DNA from: Ornithodoros turicata
Lineage: Eukaryota; Arthropoda; Arachnida; Ixodida; Argasidae
DNA length: 64,000 nucleotides
Assembly: GCF_037126465.1 (NCBI RefSeq)
Contig: NC_088207.1
Span: 48,046,143 to 48,110,142 of the forward strand
Direction of reading: 5' to 3'
A program made the translations under genes and the position numbers. Numbering within the stretch: position 1 is the first letter of the stretch; every line of letters starts with the position of its first letter. The notes beneath the pieces were generated by a model. It was not told the origin of the DNA and did no database searches. It saw only the letters and a program-made list of their open reading frames with translations. Shown piece after piece: positions 1 to 13,529 of the stretch.

Positions 1-830
1 AGCACCCCCTGGTGGCGTTCATTGACACCGTTCTTCGTCCATGCTTGAATGTCTGGTCTTTAGCTTCCTGTCTTTGATGAAATTCTGAAGTTTGTGAAGT
101 ATGATATATGGTGTTGTGATGTGATGTGATAAAGAAAAAAAATGGGGATGTGAGTTTCGACGAAGCCGAACTGGCCACCACAGTTCACTTACACACCGAA
201 AGTTCAAACAGATGATGAGATGATGAAAAGCAGCGATGATGTCCAGAGAAGAACAGAGATGGTAATGGAGTCCAGCATGTAGGTCAAAAGTTTCGATCAA
301 GTGAGAGTAAAATGTCGGAATCGCTGGGGGCACACACAGGACACAGCACCCATTCAGCGAGTCATAGAATGTCCATAAGCGCGGTTGTATACATAAAGTC
401 TTCAAATGCCCTTAGCGCCTTGTCGGACGGCGGAGGGCCTAACAGTTTCGCGATGTCGAAGGCTCAGGAGTCCACACGAGAGAGGCCTATCCCTAATGCC
501 CTTCGAGCATCAATGTATATCTGACACCTGAGAAGGATGTGTTCTGCATCCTCTACAACTCCACACTCACTACAGTTCGGAGAGCCTCACTTTCCAAGTT
601 TGAAGAGGAGACGTGCGCTGTACGGTACATTGAGCCGTAGCCTATGTAGGACAGTCGTCGTTTGTCGCGTGAAGGAGGATGGTACTCGAAAGCGTAACTC
701 TGGGTCGACCTTGTAGAGAAACGAATCCCGAGCCGATCCTGTTAACCAGGAGGTACTGTACATTTGTTGCTTGAGCTCGTTCAGCATTCGCCCCGCGTCG
801 CCCTTGGTGAAATAAATGGGCATCATATAT
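1..830 (-). mobile_element. 3' end of a non-LTR retrotransposon (LINE)
   Basis: Read on the minus strand, about 826-460 encodes the carboxyl end typical of RNase H-bearing arthropod LINEs: a segment rich in R and L (LHRLRLNVPYS), then a zinc-knuckle-like block (CSECGVVEDAEHILLRC) at about 590-500. The frame is broken by stop codons, so it is a dead copy. The remainder to position 1 is 3' untranslated sequence ending in a pyrimidine-rich stretch and CATCA-type simple repeats. The same 3' UTR recurs near 28.15-28.47 kb (plus) and 53.45-53.53 kb (minus). The 5' part of the element is missing (5' truncation is normal for LINEs). Confidence 0.7.
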
Positions 831-3800
831 GGTGTTTATAATTGCTATACTGATTGGAAGCTGCAAGATGTCCTTATCTTCACGAGTCTGTTACGGCAAA
901 GACACTCGATTCAGACGAGTATTCTTTTGACAGTATGCATGTCCCTTGAAAGTTCTTCGGATGTGAAGAGAGAGGCGATCGAATATCATTTGGTATGTAG
1001 TTGACTTTGTTCGGACGGCGGGAATCCGAAAGCTCGCACCTTTCCTTGTTCATCCGAAAAATATGTGCTTCGACAAAATGGCAGATATATCTGAACGTAT
1101 ACAGACCGATTGGAGCCCCCGAAATAGTAGACATCCAGGTATAGATCACCTCACGCGGTAAAAAGTGCCATATATGTTTCGATAGAGAATACAACATACA
1201 TGAGAAACCGATGCAACGGAGACAGGACAACACGACGCATAAGACGTACTCTCTTCACACAGTCTTCTGTGTGGTGTTGTCCTTTCTCCTTTGCACTCGT
1301 TTATCACGTATACAGTAACTACCAACAAGTTGAGACTGTGTTGGATGTTTCAATACAACAAAAATACAATGGTTGATTGATTGATGAGGAAATTGCCGCT
1401 TAATGCCCTATGGTGCATTATAGTTAGTTCTTGGGTATGAAATTACGCCGTGATGGGTGAATAGTGGTTCAGGTTCTTGGTATGTCACAGCGCAGAATAA
1501 CATGGAATACCTGTCATTTTAGGACCTCCAGGTTCCAGGTGAGTTCTAGGTGATCTGCTCGAGGGCATTCCGCGACGAAACCCACGTTCTTCAAAGTTTA
1601 TTATAGTGCCAGAAAGGCTAAAGCAAGGACTTAATGATGTGTTATCTGTGGAAGTTTACGAAACGTCCTGGACTCATTTGGGCATCTTGTAGCAGTTAAG
1701 TGAACACCGATTGACACCGCAGTGAGTTACAATAGGTGTTACTTCACGTATAAGGTATTCCTGGCAGTGAGGAGTGGTGGGATTCTAGCATTCGTTAAAG
1801 AGCCCTCGGGTGGGTAAAATTAATCCACCTACTAACCCTGTCTCTCGTAATCATGTTGTCTCGCAAGACAAAGTCACGAATTACGCTCGTCGATTTGACG
1901 GTGACCACTAGTCTAGTCATGTTTCGTTTGCTAGTTACGTTGTACGTGGACAATGAAGCATGTCGAAGTATACGCGCCTTGGCCATGTTCTTTCCGAATA
2001 CGCCGTGTGCTTTAATAACTCGACTCCATTATTTGACAACTCATTTGTCAGTGTGCATGGCACGTGTGGTCAAATTAGCTCACTGGGGCCCATTTCACAT
2101 GACTTGATGCCTGCTGCACACCACTGGTTATGACTACGCGCACGAGGAAAATTGATTTGGCCTTTGGCTTCCTTTGCAGGGAGCACTGGCGATTTTTCAG
2201 TATTTTGACTTTGCAACTTTGCGTGCATCAACTGCGGGGCTTGATCCTCTGTGTCTTCTGCATCTTTTTGTAGACCCAGTCCCGTGAACGTATTTTAACC
2301 TACGAACATAATTTAGTCATAATTATCTCACGAGTGGGGCTAGCCTTGATGGCAGATGACAGTCACCCTTCAACATCATTTCTGTATCTATGTTTACGTG
2401 GTCAAATGGAAAATAGAAATGGTCAGTGGTCAATGCAAGTTGCTGCCAAATGATTGGGGTCTCCATACATTCAAGCACAGTAGAAAGACAACGTACCTTT
2501 CACGCCTTTCGCCTAAAATGCGATGTCTCACGCTCGTCTTTCCTTTTTATTCTTTAACGATAGTAGGAACTACGTGGCCTGGAGTCAATTACATTTCATC
2601 CAGTCCGTGTTGAATTCATCGTAATTTTTACCAGGCTTGTAAACACAATAAGCAACCTAGTAAATTATTGCAATTTATTTATTTATTTTCACACCACAAG
2701 TTAAAAAAAAAGTAAGCGGCTAGCTGTGGGACTAAAGGTCCCCTGTGCTATACCGGGCCCTGTAACGTGCATTTAATAGCGGACAGGAACAATACACACG
2801 GACCCACTTATAACAACGACGTGCAGCAAAACCCTGTCACGCGCCTCGCAGACCTTGTGTCGGAACCCACGCCAAAAAGTCACAGGCTTACGCCCCAGGG
2901 TCCTGCCAAATCACCTACAGGCGTGTACACATCCACAAACGCTGGCATTACGTCAAAAAAAATGAGGAAGGGAGGCCATCCAGTCACGCAACGCACACGC
3001 GTATTAGACTCTCCTCGTAATCCCGTTGCACTTCACCTCCTACCATTCGAGGAAAATTAATAAACCCTAACCACCCGCTGTTTGAGATTCAGCCACGTGC
3101 CCGTTTCCCAAGCGCACCCCCGCGAGCAGCGCCCCCTGACGATTCATTTTTAATATTCCCCGATATGTGGCGGCGTTGTTCTCACGGTATCCCGAAACGC
3201 CGGGAGTGACTTCGTGCTCACGCAGCGGTGGTGTGCCCCGGTCCAGCGTACCCACCCTTAACAACAAACGGTGATTCCTCGTACACAATGGAAAGCAGAG
3301 ACGCCGGGGAGCCTCTGTTGGACCACAGAGGGTTTTGCTGCTATCTCGTTTAGAGAGTTCGGTGTGCTTGCAGTTGGATTCACTCGAAAAGTATCCACGT
3401 GGCCCGTTCGGCTACTGGGAGCAGAGGAAGTGCAGATAGGCATCAGGGTTAGAGAGATGGGACATTAAGTGTGAGTTAGCACGAAAAGAAAGGCTGGGGG
3501 AGGTAGCTCTTTAGCGACACTGCGTAAGCACTTATCCGGTGCATGTTCGACAGGATGAAGGATAAGCACATGTAACACCCGGATGTCGGAGCTCGTCGGA
3601 CGTCCAATATGACGTGAGAGAGGTTGGAAGGATGTGGATGGTGTAAGCACAAGGACTTTTTTTTTGTGTGTGTGATCGTTAGTACTCGAAGATGGTACGT
3701 AGTTGTTGTGGTACTAGATTATATTTTTGGTTCAGGTCATGACTGACGACTTTGTAGCTTACGCGAAAACTTCTACAAGAGGTACTACCTCAGGGGGAGG

Positions 3801-4044
3801 AAATTGTACCTTAATATGAAAGTGTACCAAACTGTACCGTATTTATAACGTCACTGCTGTGGGAATTGTCCGATGAACCTTCCGGTAACTCTTCTGAAAA
3901 TCAAAACGAAAGAAGAGAGGTGAAATTATGTTAACAGAACGGTCATATACTTCGCTTGAGAAATATGCAGGAAAATCTGTAAAGGTCTCGCTCGCATTGC
4001 GTCTCTATATTTTTTTCAGGGCCTCCCTAAAGGTACACGCGTCT
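831..4044. other. No gene recognised
   Basis: Only short overlapping open frames on both strands, none with recognisable domains or splice-chained continuity. An A/T-rich tail-like stretch (ATTTATTTATTT plus an A run) at about 2,668-2,712 could be the 3' tail of a decayed retroposon. A T run lies at 3,658-3,665. Confidence 0.5.
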
Positions 4045-4093
4045 TGCATATAACACGACGTCTTGCATATAACATCCCTTGCATATAACACGA
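4045..4093. repeat. Short imperfect tandem repeat (TTGCATATAACA units)
   Basis: Three units of TTGCATATAACA occur at about 4,046, 4,065 and 4,079, spaced 14-19 bp apart. No coding or mobile-element context was recognised. Confidence 0.6.
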
Positions 4094-5170
4094 TGCCCTC
4101 AATACACGCGAGGGACACAAATTTGAAAACTTTGGTGGCGATGAAGCCATCATCCCCGCCTGCCACAAATGTGGGAGGCAACTCCACATACACAAATCAA
4201 CAGTTTCCAGCAAAAGGCTTCAACAAAACAGTGCCCTCTTCAACACAAAGCAAACAAACCGATACTTCACAACAACCGAGCAGGGGAAATATTGTCCGTT
4301 GTCATCCCCGCTATTTATCTCTCCCAAGGCCCATCGTACACAGGTCCTCGTGCCACCAGTCCGCCAACAAAAGCGAACTCTTCTCATCGAGGCTGCTAAA
4401 ATATCAATCCAACCCGTGACAGTAGCAAGGCCTTCTGATGGTAGGGGTCATCCACTTGATCTAGGAGCATGGTTGTTACGGGTCTGTCCACTGGACCACA
4501 CCGCAGGGCTTGCGTTTTCTGTCGCAACTTCCTAAGGGTGCACCCCATGAATCATCCGCCCTCTCACAGTCCCATGCTCTGTCCGTCCCTATGTTGCCCA
4601 TCCTGAGTAGATGGACGAGCTATAGGCTTGTTTTTGTAGTGCTTCTGTTGCTGTAAGGCTCACAGAGGGTCGTATATACTGTCACAGAAATGGTCAGCGT
4701 CTCGCGGGGCGGAAATGACGTGATGATTGTCGGAAGCTTAATTAGAGGCCTGCATCCACGGTTTGAGTGTTTCTGTCTTGCCTGTGAGCTTTTTGTCACG
4801 TTAGTGGGAAGATACCGTACGCGATTCTTTTTTTTTTCTCTCCCTCTCGCTCTTCGTTTTCAAGAATCGCGTCCCTTTTGTATGATTGAGATGAATGTAG
4901 TTATCTGGAAACAAGGTCTGACGTGTGATTTAGGTGAAAGGTATGCAGCGTAGGGCTGTTCCAATTATTTGACCGAACTGTTGGGTAAGCCGTGGAGGAA
5001 TGAGTAATTTATTCTGGTACACGGACATCCGGACGGGTTCTTTTATTTCTTGTTGGCTTAGTACGGAGGGGAAGTTGTGTGGGGATTTGAAAGCGTACTG
5101 TGACATGGAGCTCTGCTTTATGCTGCTTGCTCATGTTTACGCATTGAGCTGCTATACTTGTTTAGCTTTG
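4094..5170. other. No gene recognised
   Basis: Small open frames only, none resembling a known domain. No tRNA, transposase or splice-linked exon seen. Confidence 0.4.
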
Positions 5171-5240
5171 ATATTACGTTTCTTGCCTCTTCCACATCAT
5201 CATCATCCATTCATCTATGTTGTTGTTGTTGTTGTTGTTG
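5171..5240. repeat. Retroposon-type tail with (GTT)n microsatellite
   Basis: The string CATCATCATCCATTCATCT followed by (GTT)n, here about 8 units, recurs in variant form at about 9,355-9,402. Two dispersed copies with the same unique part and a simple-repeat end suggest the 3' tail of a retroposon family. The rest of the element is not recognisable. Confidence 0.5.
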
Positions 5241-6229
5241 TCAGGCTTCTTGGGGTGAGGCCATGTCCTGTAATGAGTACACTTTCCTCTATGACGGAAT
5301 TGCTCTGTTTGAAAAAAAAAAAAAAAAAAAAGCCTAGTTCCTGTATAAGTCAGAGTAGTTTTCTCGTGGACAATAGCAGCATGGATGATACGCTTCCTGG
5401 CATAGGTGTTATCGGGAAACATCGGTAGGAGATAGTGGTACGGCTCGATAACAGAGATACTTGTTTCTGATAGGATGATAATGACAATTTTAAACACTTT
5501 CTAATACTAGCTGGCAGGATTTAACATTTTTGAATAGGTTTAAACTTCCTGTATTTCCTGTACTCGGAATCTTCCAGAATTATAAGTAAGAGAAAACAGT
5601 CCTGTACGTTCCTGAGTGTCGTGCTCATGAAACCTCACGTGCTCTTGTGAGATGCAGTGTTTGTTTAGATACTTTTCCCGCGGTGTGATTTTTTCTAACA
5701 GTTGTTGTTCTCCTGATACTTCGACGTTTAAGCACCGGTACTTGGTAACCCGATATATGGGCCAAAGATCCATCCCACGAAGCTGCTCGAGGACTTACAA
5801 CCATATAATAATCTCCGTACGTTTGTTTAGACAGCATTCCATACAGTCATTCATTCATAATGTTAGATACCACAAGATAGTGTCTTGCTCATATCATGCC
5901 ACCTCGGCAAAGCACAATTCGGCTGAAGTCTCTCAACTGTGTACTTGTGAATCTGGTCTTAGTACAGTGGCTCAGGAGCACGTGCTTGTATCCCAGCGGA
6001 GGTATAGATGGAGGCCTTCTTGTTGTGTGCCCACTGCTCTATTGTTCTCTTCTGACTAAACCTGAGTTTTGGGCCTCTCATCTGACTCTTTGACCCTTAA
6101 CAAATTTTGTTCTGATACCTCCAAGCACGGAACGCACGTGAGCTGTCCATGCTCGTAAACCGCAGCCATTCTGCCATTCTTGGGACTTTCTTTCGCGCCT
6201 GTACTGCACTGCACTGCGTGCCTGTTTTT
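5241..6229. other. No gene recognised; 19-nt poly-A run
   Basis: An A run lies at about 5,312-5,330. Several short open frames at 5.65-6.1 kb overlap on both strands and have no recognisable domain. Confidence 0.4.
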
Positions 6230-6380
6230 CTTTCATTTTTTTTCCTTTCATTTCTTTTTGTTTATTTTGCAGTTTCTTTTTCGGAATAGCAAGCTGGCAA
6301 TAGCCTGGCTGACATTTTCGTTTTTCTTTTCTTCCTCTTTTTCTTTCACTCTATTAGACATATCCCCCCCCCCTCCCCTC
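6230..6380. repeat. Dispersed pyrimidine-rich repeat, copy 1
   Basis: A T-rich tract, then GGAATAGCAAGCTGGC, GGCTGAC, a second T-rich tract, a TATTAGACATAT-type segment and a C run. The same order of blocks is found at about 26,990-27,150. This is probably the 3' region of a retroposon family; the element type is not determined. Confidence 0.55.
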
Positions 6381-9329
6381 AATTCTGCCCACGTCTGCTT
6401 CCTGGTAGCACAGCCAAGGCACGAGGTGAAGCACTCATGTACTCTGTTATGCTTCCAATTTCCATCCACATGTATCCACCTGGTCTGATGGAACAGGTGT
6501 GCTGTCGTTGTCCACAATGTACTTAATGTCATTGGGCAAATGTCTGTCGAAAGTCAGCTTGTGTTGTATGTCAGCGTTGTCGGGCCCTTGGCGTGGGTGG
6601 TCGGAATCATTCGGGTTCCCGCGCCTGCTATACCAGAAAGCACTTCCTAATTACGATTAGTCTCGGAGGTTCCGTTTGGCAACCCCTTTGCCGTTTCGAA
6701 AATGCCGCTGTCGGTTTCTCTTTGATGTGACTTCACGTACACGGTTATGTTCCTTTACACACTTCCGAGATGTCGCCCCTCATTCTGAATGTCGGTCGCG
6801 TTCTCTGTCGTAATCCGCATGGGAAAGAATGTGTCCCTTAAAGTGGCGACGATTAACTGATAGTCGGCACTCATTTGCATTAATTTATTGTGTAGCAGTC
6901 AAGGAGGGCCGGCGACATATGGGTTAGATGGAAGTTGATCAGCTGCGGACCTCTTAAAGTGCGTGGAAAACGAGCTGACGTCACAAACATAACAAAGACA
7001 CCTTAGCCTTGCGTATTGTTTTTGGAAAAGAAGAAGAAGAAGAAAAAGAAGCCTAGTAAAGGGTCGCAGATGACGTATAGTCTAACCGCTAGAGGGACAC
7101 ATAGACACCCATGGAAGCACATGTTCCATGTCATCGTCATCATTTGTTCACGTTGACATCGGTGCTATAGGTTCTTGACCCAATGTCATAGCACCGTCAC
7201 ACACTGCTTTTCTACCCGGAGTCTAAAGCCTCCGATGTTTTTTAGTCTTGAGTAGAACTGAACTTACATCTTCGCCTTTATTCCTTTTTGGACTGACGTT
7301 ATCTGACCATGAGGGCTCCATGCATTACGAGGGACAATGATTCAGTCATTATTCAACAATCACCCAATCACCTTATCTTTGATATCTCATACTGAACTGT
7401 GTTCAGTATAAGGCTCACTCACAATTCTCACTCCACACTCATCATGTGTCTGTTGCTGTTGTTCATTAATGGGTGCGGAAAATATGTCTGTTAGTTTGTA
7501 TTCTTTATTTTTCAGAAAACTCGAGGAGGTGTTTTATGTCTTCTTCACGAGGTGATCTATTTGAGAATAAAACTGTGAAAGTACTTAAGCTATACTACCG
7601 CATTTACCGGTGGCCAACCTTTGCCCAAAAGTGAGTCTTCAGTGTCTGTTTCGAGCTGCTTGTACAGCTTTGCTTCTCGTACATCGTCCGACCTTGTATT
7701 CTTCCTTCATCTCACAAGCCACGCTATATACGCCCGCGACGCGTGAGTGCCCGCGAGCGCCTTCTATACATTGTTAGTGTTTCTATATAAATAACATTAG
7801 CCGGCTGGTGCGACCCTTAAAGTGTCCTCCGCTATATATGCGAGACCTCGGTGCACGAAAACAATCTGAGCGAGAAGAGAGCTGTTAGCCGTGACAGGCT
7901 GTTCAACGTGTCTCGCTTCGTTGTTACAAAGAAGTCTTTCAGTAGTCGTAATGCGGAGTAATCTATGGAGTAGACGAGTTTGTCTTTGGGCTTCTCGCTG
8001 TCGCGGCTTGCGAGCTTGTTCCACAGTTTCATTTAGGTCTGATGCAGCGGTACACTGATAAGAACGTATTTTAGCAGGCGTGGTATTTGGTATACTTCTG
8101 CGCGTGGTGTCGACGCGTATCAATTTTATGTTTGGGGTATGAACGCGGGCTTGCACAATATATTCAAACTTTGCATTTAGGTTAGGGTACTGAGTACCAG
8201 GTAAAAACGTAACTGAATAGATTATTAAATACTAAATACTCACGAAAGTAACTGGATACGTTTAAGGTACTATGAAGTCACAATTTGTGAAATTTTGCCA
8301 AACAAATAACAAAGTGAATATAAAAAAGGATACTCGTTCGGATACTTCTGTTTTAATAACTAAATTAATATAAATTTATTTACTCTTGTTTTCCCACGAT
8401 ATCTTCTTGGTGCATGCTCTTATCGTCGATCTTCTCCGCGGACAACTCACCCGACGATGTCCCTCGCGCAGATACCCAACGTTAACATCAACGAACGTAA
8501 GCGAGCAAACCACATGAAACTGCAACTATTGTTTTCATCAACTCTTCGCTTCAGTTATTAACATTCGTCCTCGCTCGCTATGACTTCATGAAAAAGCGGT
8601 CCTCTCCTCTAGGTTCCACGGAACCCGAGCATTCAGCAACATGCCCTTCATGCCGACACTGTTCCGTGTATCCACTAAACCTAAGCGCCGCCTTAGGTTT
8701 AATTAATTTAATTGAACATGCATTTAATAGACCTACTTTACCGTGTCTCGATTCCATTGGCAGACGTTAGCCGTGCCTTAATCCTTGTCCAGTACAGGAA
8801 CAGAAACTGTGCCCGGTATACGCCTAGGCATCCGAATGAGGCTAATGTGTTTAATAAGTGCTGCAGTATACGAAGCTATACTTCAGCATAGACCGTCAAG
8901 GCAAAGGTAGGTACGCTAGATGATAATTTAGAATGTTGGTACACATAGAGATGCATAATTGATTATGTGGGACTGTCATTTGCCTTGAAGGTTATAACCT
9001 CGTCCCCCATTTGCTTCTGCAGAAGGCGGTGAGATAATTATGATTAGGTTATATTAATAGATTGCAGTTCGCTCGGATGACAAATCACATATAATTGTGC
9101 TTTGTTTCCTTTCTAAAGCGTACTCCCTGATTAAGCACTGCATACGTGCCAATTGTTGATGGAAACATCTGAGTTCAAATTGCTTCCCGCGCGTATATAC
9201 AATATCAAGATGTTGGCGCTTTCCTTTCCTTTTCTTTCCTTTCTGAGGGCCACCGGCCTCCTTCACGAAATGTAGGGATTTCATTCCCTCGTCATCCTTT
9301 CATATGAACCTTTTTGGAATGGGGTAGGG
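6381..9329. other. No gene recognised
   Basis: An A/G-rich simple stretch (GAAGAAGAAGAAGAAAAAG) lies near 7,028-7,050. At 8,190-8,400 there is A/T-rich sequence of the 'GTAACT' type common in dispersed repeats. No domain-bearing open frame seen. Confidence 0.4.
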
Positions 9330-9410
9330 TCCTGCACTCAACGCAGGGAAACATCCCACATCATCAACATCAGCCATTCATCTATGTTGTTTTTGTTGTC
9401 ATAAGGCAGT
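9330..9410. repeat. Retroposon-type tail, second copy
   Basis: CATCATCAACATCAGCCATTC followed by a GTT-rich end, closely matching the segment at 5,171-5,240. Confidence 0.45.
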
Positions 9411-10659
9411 TACTCGCGGTGCTTGAAAGTTGACAAAGAAACGTGGGTGAACAGGTTATGACGAGAATATTGAGAGAGAGTCACAAATTTAACTTAGTAC
9501 ACCAGCCGCCATATCCCCTTCCGTCCTCAAAAGTTTAGACTTGATTCGCCAAATTTCGCACTTTGTCTAACCCATCTGCCGTTGCCAAAGTTCCGCCGCA
9601 GCCTCAAACAAAGCAGCTATTTGTGCCGTTATTGTTTATATCTTACCCCTTTCTTCGCTTTGTCATTGTATGTTTTGATCTTGCCGAACCCAATCCGCTG
9701 TCTCGTGTATCTCTCACTGGTGGTCCACAACGAGTGAGTCAATGTGCAAGCATAAATGACCGCCGTGTTTGCGCCATGGTAGGGCCGTGTAAATAATTTT
9801 GTAGAGACCTTCGTACTCGCAGGCCGTCCTTCATAATAAACAGGCCCTGTTGTGGCATTCGTATAGTGAGGCTGCACAGGGTCCCTCTTCGGCCTATTCC
9901 CCGACGACTCTTGCTTGGTGCGAGGTGTCAGTTCTGATGAAGCACAGGGCAACTACGCTGCTGTTTGACGAACTTGTGACAGCGAAAGGGACCAGCATGG
10001 TTTTGGTGCGGGGGAGGGCGTTTGGCTGATGTGTTGGCGTTCTACTTAGTATATGTCTCCTTTTATCTTTGGCGAATTTTTTTTTTCTTTTTTTTTTGTT
10101 GCACGTATATTGCTCTGTGCATCTTGGTGCTTGGGCAACGAAAGCCTGTTTTGCGTAAAGCATGCGAGTTCGCGATTCGTGGCAGGCGTAGAAGATCACG
10201 TATGTTCTACGTACGAACAAGCCATGGAAGCTTTTTGCTCGACTTTTATGTGAGACACTTGGACGTATGTGCACACACATACGCCAAAGTGCCAGATACA
10301 CCTGGGATACGAACACACACAAAAACTAATAGAAATAATAACAACAGCTGTTGCGAGAGAATACGTGATTAAGTATACACAGACGCTGGAATATGTCTGT
10401 GCTGGTAGTGCGTATTGATCTTCTTCAGAACTTCTTCCCGGTACTCGACCAAAAAATTTCGGTTTGATATGATCGAGTTGAACGGATAGTAGGATAGCTC
10501 AATTGGTCCATTGCCAACGCCAAAAAGAAAACAGCTTCGCAGGGATGATGGGAGAGAGGGGTACGCCATCATGCCTTAAACTATACCTCACCGCACTTCG
10601 ATCGATGGAAGTCAATCATTGCCTGTAGGTACCACTGTCGAGTAACTCGTTAAGCATAA
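9411..10659. other. No gene recognised
   Basis: Two T runs at about 10,076-10,098. The open frames of 60-140 residues here lie over each other on opposite strands and show no domain. Confidence 0.4.
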
Positions 10660-11066
10660 TCAACGCCGAAGTGTAGTCCGCGCACACATAAAAAAAGAAG
10701 TACATTGTGGAGGAATTACAGCTTCTAATCCCCTATACACTTCAGAACAGAACTTCATTGCATAACACGACTCTAGATGCCCATCATTATTGAATGACAT
10801 CAGCACACATCGTTCTCTCTCCTTATTTGTGCAAAACGGGAGTAGTACGCCTTTTCGTGACACTTATGCAGTTATGTTAGTTGCCAACGTTGCAATCACT
10901 CCCCATTTTGGTCTCCTGATCCAGATTGTTAGTCCCGAACACTGCAAATAGTTCTCAGGCTTTGCAGAAACTTTCGTGCATTTAGTCCCGAAAGGAAGTA
11001 ATGGTTGTGGCAATGTGTCTAGCCACCAAGAGGACTAAAATTGTTTTTTTTTAAAGACTACAATAA
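10660..11066. mobile_element. Nested MITE remnants: 'CTCCCC' family interrupted by half a foldback element
   Basis: The outer sequence (about 10,690-10,735 and 10,890-11,066) belongs to the family seen complete at 53,726-54,259: ATTACAGCTTCTAATCCCC on the left, then ACTCCCCATTTTGGTC, TTTAGTCCCGAAAGG and a T-rich end followed by a run of A. Between them, about 10,738-10,885 matches one arm of the 254-bp foldback at 20,363-20,616 (CTTCATTGCATAACACG, CAAAACGGGAG, GTACGCCTTTTCGTGACA). This is best read as one MITE inserted in another, followed by loss of one arm. Confidence 0.55.
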
Positions 11067-12339
11067 CTGCAGAAGAGTATGAACAAAAAAGTGGAAACGA
11101 AATACAGGACACACTGAGAAGAGCAGTTCTGAGCTACCATAACCTCCATCCCACCTGCTCGCTGACGTATCTCCCTTTAATACGTATTGGCCTCACATTA
11201 AGAACCTCAATGTTAACAACCTGTCTACAGCGCAAACCCCTTCGCACCGCCAGCAACAGCCTTTCACGCCTCGTCAATTAAACGCAGGCGATCACGCACG
11301 TCCAACCGCATCACGCACAAAACCGCGGGGAACTATATGACGTTATACCGAGACATGCCATCACAGCACGTCCTCGGCGTCCTCATTTGCTCGGTGATGC
11401 CTTCATCCACGATAAAACACTGACTCCCATTTTTTTCTTTGCTGCTTAGCATTTCTTCATTTCGAAGCGGGCAACATTGTTTGTCCTTCTCGATGACTGA
11501 CACAGCAGCTTTGGTGCATGAAACATGCGTGACACCCAAGGATATATTCCCGTTGGTTCTGGCGGCGTTCTCAGCCCTCCCTGAGTTGGGGTCACTTTTT
11601 TTTCAAAGTTCGTAGCTTGTGGCATCGCTTGACAGCTCGCAGGGCATCGAGTCAGTGTGGCAGCTGTTTCCCGTGGTTTCTGACCCCTCTGTCTGGTGTC
11701 GACACCCCCGCGCCAACACCTCCTGTGCTCTTGCGCTTCTGGTGCCTCCCTGCCCTCAGAGCTGTTATGCGAAACGGAAAGTGCTAAATGTTATGCTTCG
11801 GGGGGTTATTGAAACGTCTAGTGCGTAGCCTTAATGATGATAAATGAAGGCTACATCGACGTTTGTACACAGGCGTCGGCTACCGACGCGTGCTGTTGCT
11901 TTGTGTTGTGGCTCGTGCGACGAATAAGCGATGAAATGTGTAACGGGTCGTGCGATGTTGTCCTTTTGGGTGTTGTGGGTGAGGTTTGTAAGCGGTAAAC
12001 AGGATACAGATGGGGGGGAAAGAATGGGTAACGGTGTTGCGGTTTTGCGGTCTTTATACGACTGTCCAGTTTTCGTGGTAATATAATGTCTCTGCGCGGG
12101 TTTTGCACCGCGCTTGTATTAATGAATATTGAGTCAACGTCTATGTAGGTGCTATGTGTAGATGGTCTATGTATAAAGGTCATTATGCATCGTAAAAGGG
12201 AAGTTCCAAAGTACAATTACGTCATTGGTACTTTGCACCGAAAAAAGCAGTAATATACACTGTCATATAGATAGGAAATTTATGAAGATGAAGTTGGTGA
12301 TAGCTCCAGTATCATGCTGAAGATTGAGGTTCTCTCTGG
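11067..12339. other. No gene recognised
   Basis: Short open frames only. No element or RNA gene recognised. Confidence 0.4.
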
Positions 12340-12450
12340 TCCTTCCGGAAGATTTTCTGCACAGTTCCCCGTGTCGTCTGCCCAGGATGCGAGCTATATC
12401 CCTAACATCCTATTTCTTCCTGCTGTCCTCCCTCCAACTTGATATTAGCG
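12340..12450 (+). mobile_element. Fragment of the tRNA-derived SINE body
   Basis: The segments CTTCCGGAAGATTTTCTGCA, CACAGTTCCC and TTCCTGCTGTCCT match in order the post-tRNA body of the SINE copies at 15.4 kb and 46.1 kb. The tRNA-like head is absent. Confidence 0.45.
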
Positions 12451-13529
12451 ACATCGCTTACTTATGAACGATGATGTCATGAGGACAAGAAAAGAAGAAG
12501 AAAAAATAAAAAAGAAAGAAACGGATAAAAGAGATGATGATGGTAGGAGAAAAAAAAAATGGATATGTGAGCCCGCTCACCGCGGGGCAAGCTACTCCAG
12601 ATCTAGTAGAGAGAGAGAGAGAAAAAAAAGAGGAAAAAGCAAAGTCTAAAAAGACGAGGGCTCTGCTATGCTCTAAACGAAGGAGGTGAGTGAGCGGTGT
12701 GCACCCTGACAATGAATCGCAGGCCATTCGCACAGCACTTTCACGACGTCAAAGGGTTGGCTATCAAGACCCAAGGGCCAAGCTACACTGTTTAGCTGGA
12801 TGAAACGAGTAATTTTATCAATAGGTCCCCACGCATGATGATTGTGACGCAGTTACGTAATAAATGTATACGCAGATTGCGTTGTACACGCACGCAGCAA
12901 ATGCATGTGTCATCGATAACAAACTGTCTCTTTCCAAGCTTCCAAGCATATATATACGATCGTGCATTGCCTTTAATTGTTGACGTTACTTTTTTCTTTT
13001 ATTCTGCTTGTACGTTCAGATACCCAAGCGAGGCGGAGGCCGTCCATCTTCGGCGATAGCTCGGGACGTGCATAAACAGGTGATGGTTGGTATACACGCA
13101 TATATGCTGCCAAGTATAGAACTACCCGTGATGGATGGACTGGCGACAGATTGGCAGAGTCTTTCCGTTGAGCCGCTTCTTGCGTCCCTCTCCTGTTGTT
13201 TCTGCTTTGTGATAATGATGTGTGTAAACGGAATGTGTTCTGCGTCGTGTATTCCGCCGCTGCCTGTTGTAAAAGATGCGATCGACGAGTACGTGTAGGC
13301 GTCTCTACCATATAACATGCCCTTACCGCGCCATTTCTCTTTTTTACATCGGATTATCATTATCACTTGGGAGAAATTTATGTGAAAGCGACAGTTCTAT
13401 CTGGACTGATAAGGCCCTGATGCCTCCTCATTTTGAGCTTATGCGCCATACAGCGGATGTAAGTATCGCTTTTTCAACGAAACAAAACGTATTTGAATAT
13501 TTTTAAATTGTGTGTTAGCGCCGCGAAGC
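12451..13529. other. No gene recognised; purine-rich stretch
   Basis: A strongly A/G-biased tract at about 12,480-12,650 (A runs and a GAGAGAGAGAGA repeat). The remainder has short overlapping open frames without domains. Confidence 0.4.

Noticed and set aside
4045..4093. A CRISPR-like array
   Set aside because: Only three short imperfect units with no spacers of regular length, and the genome is eukaryotic.
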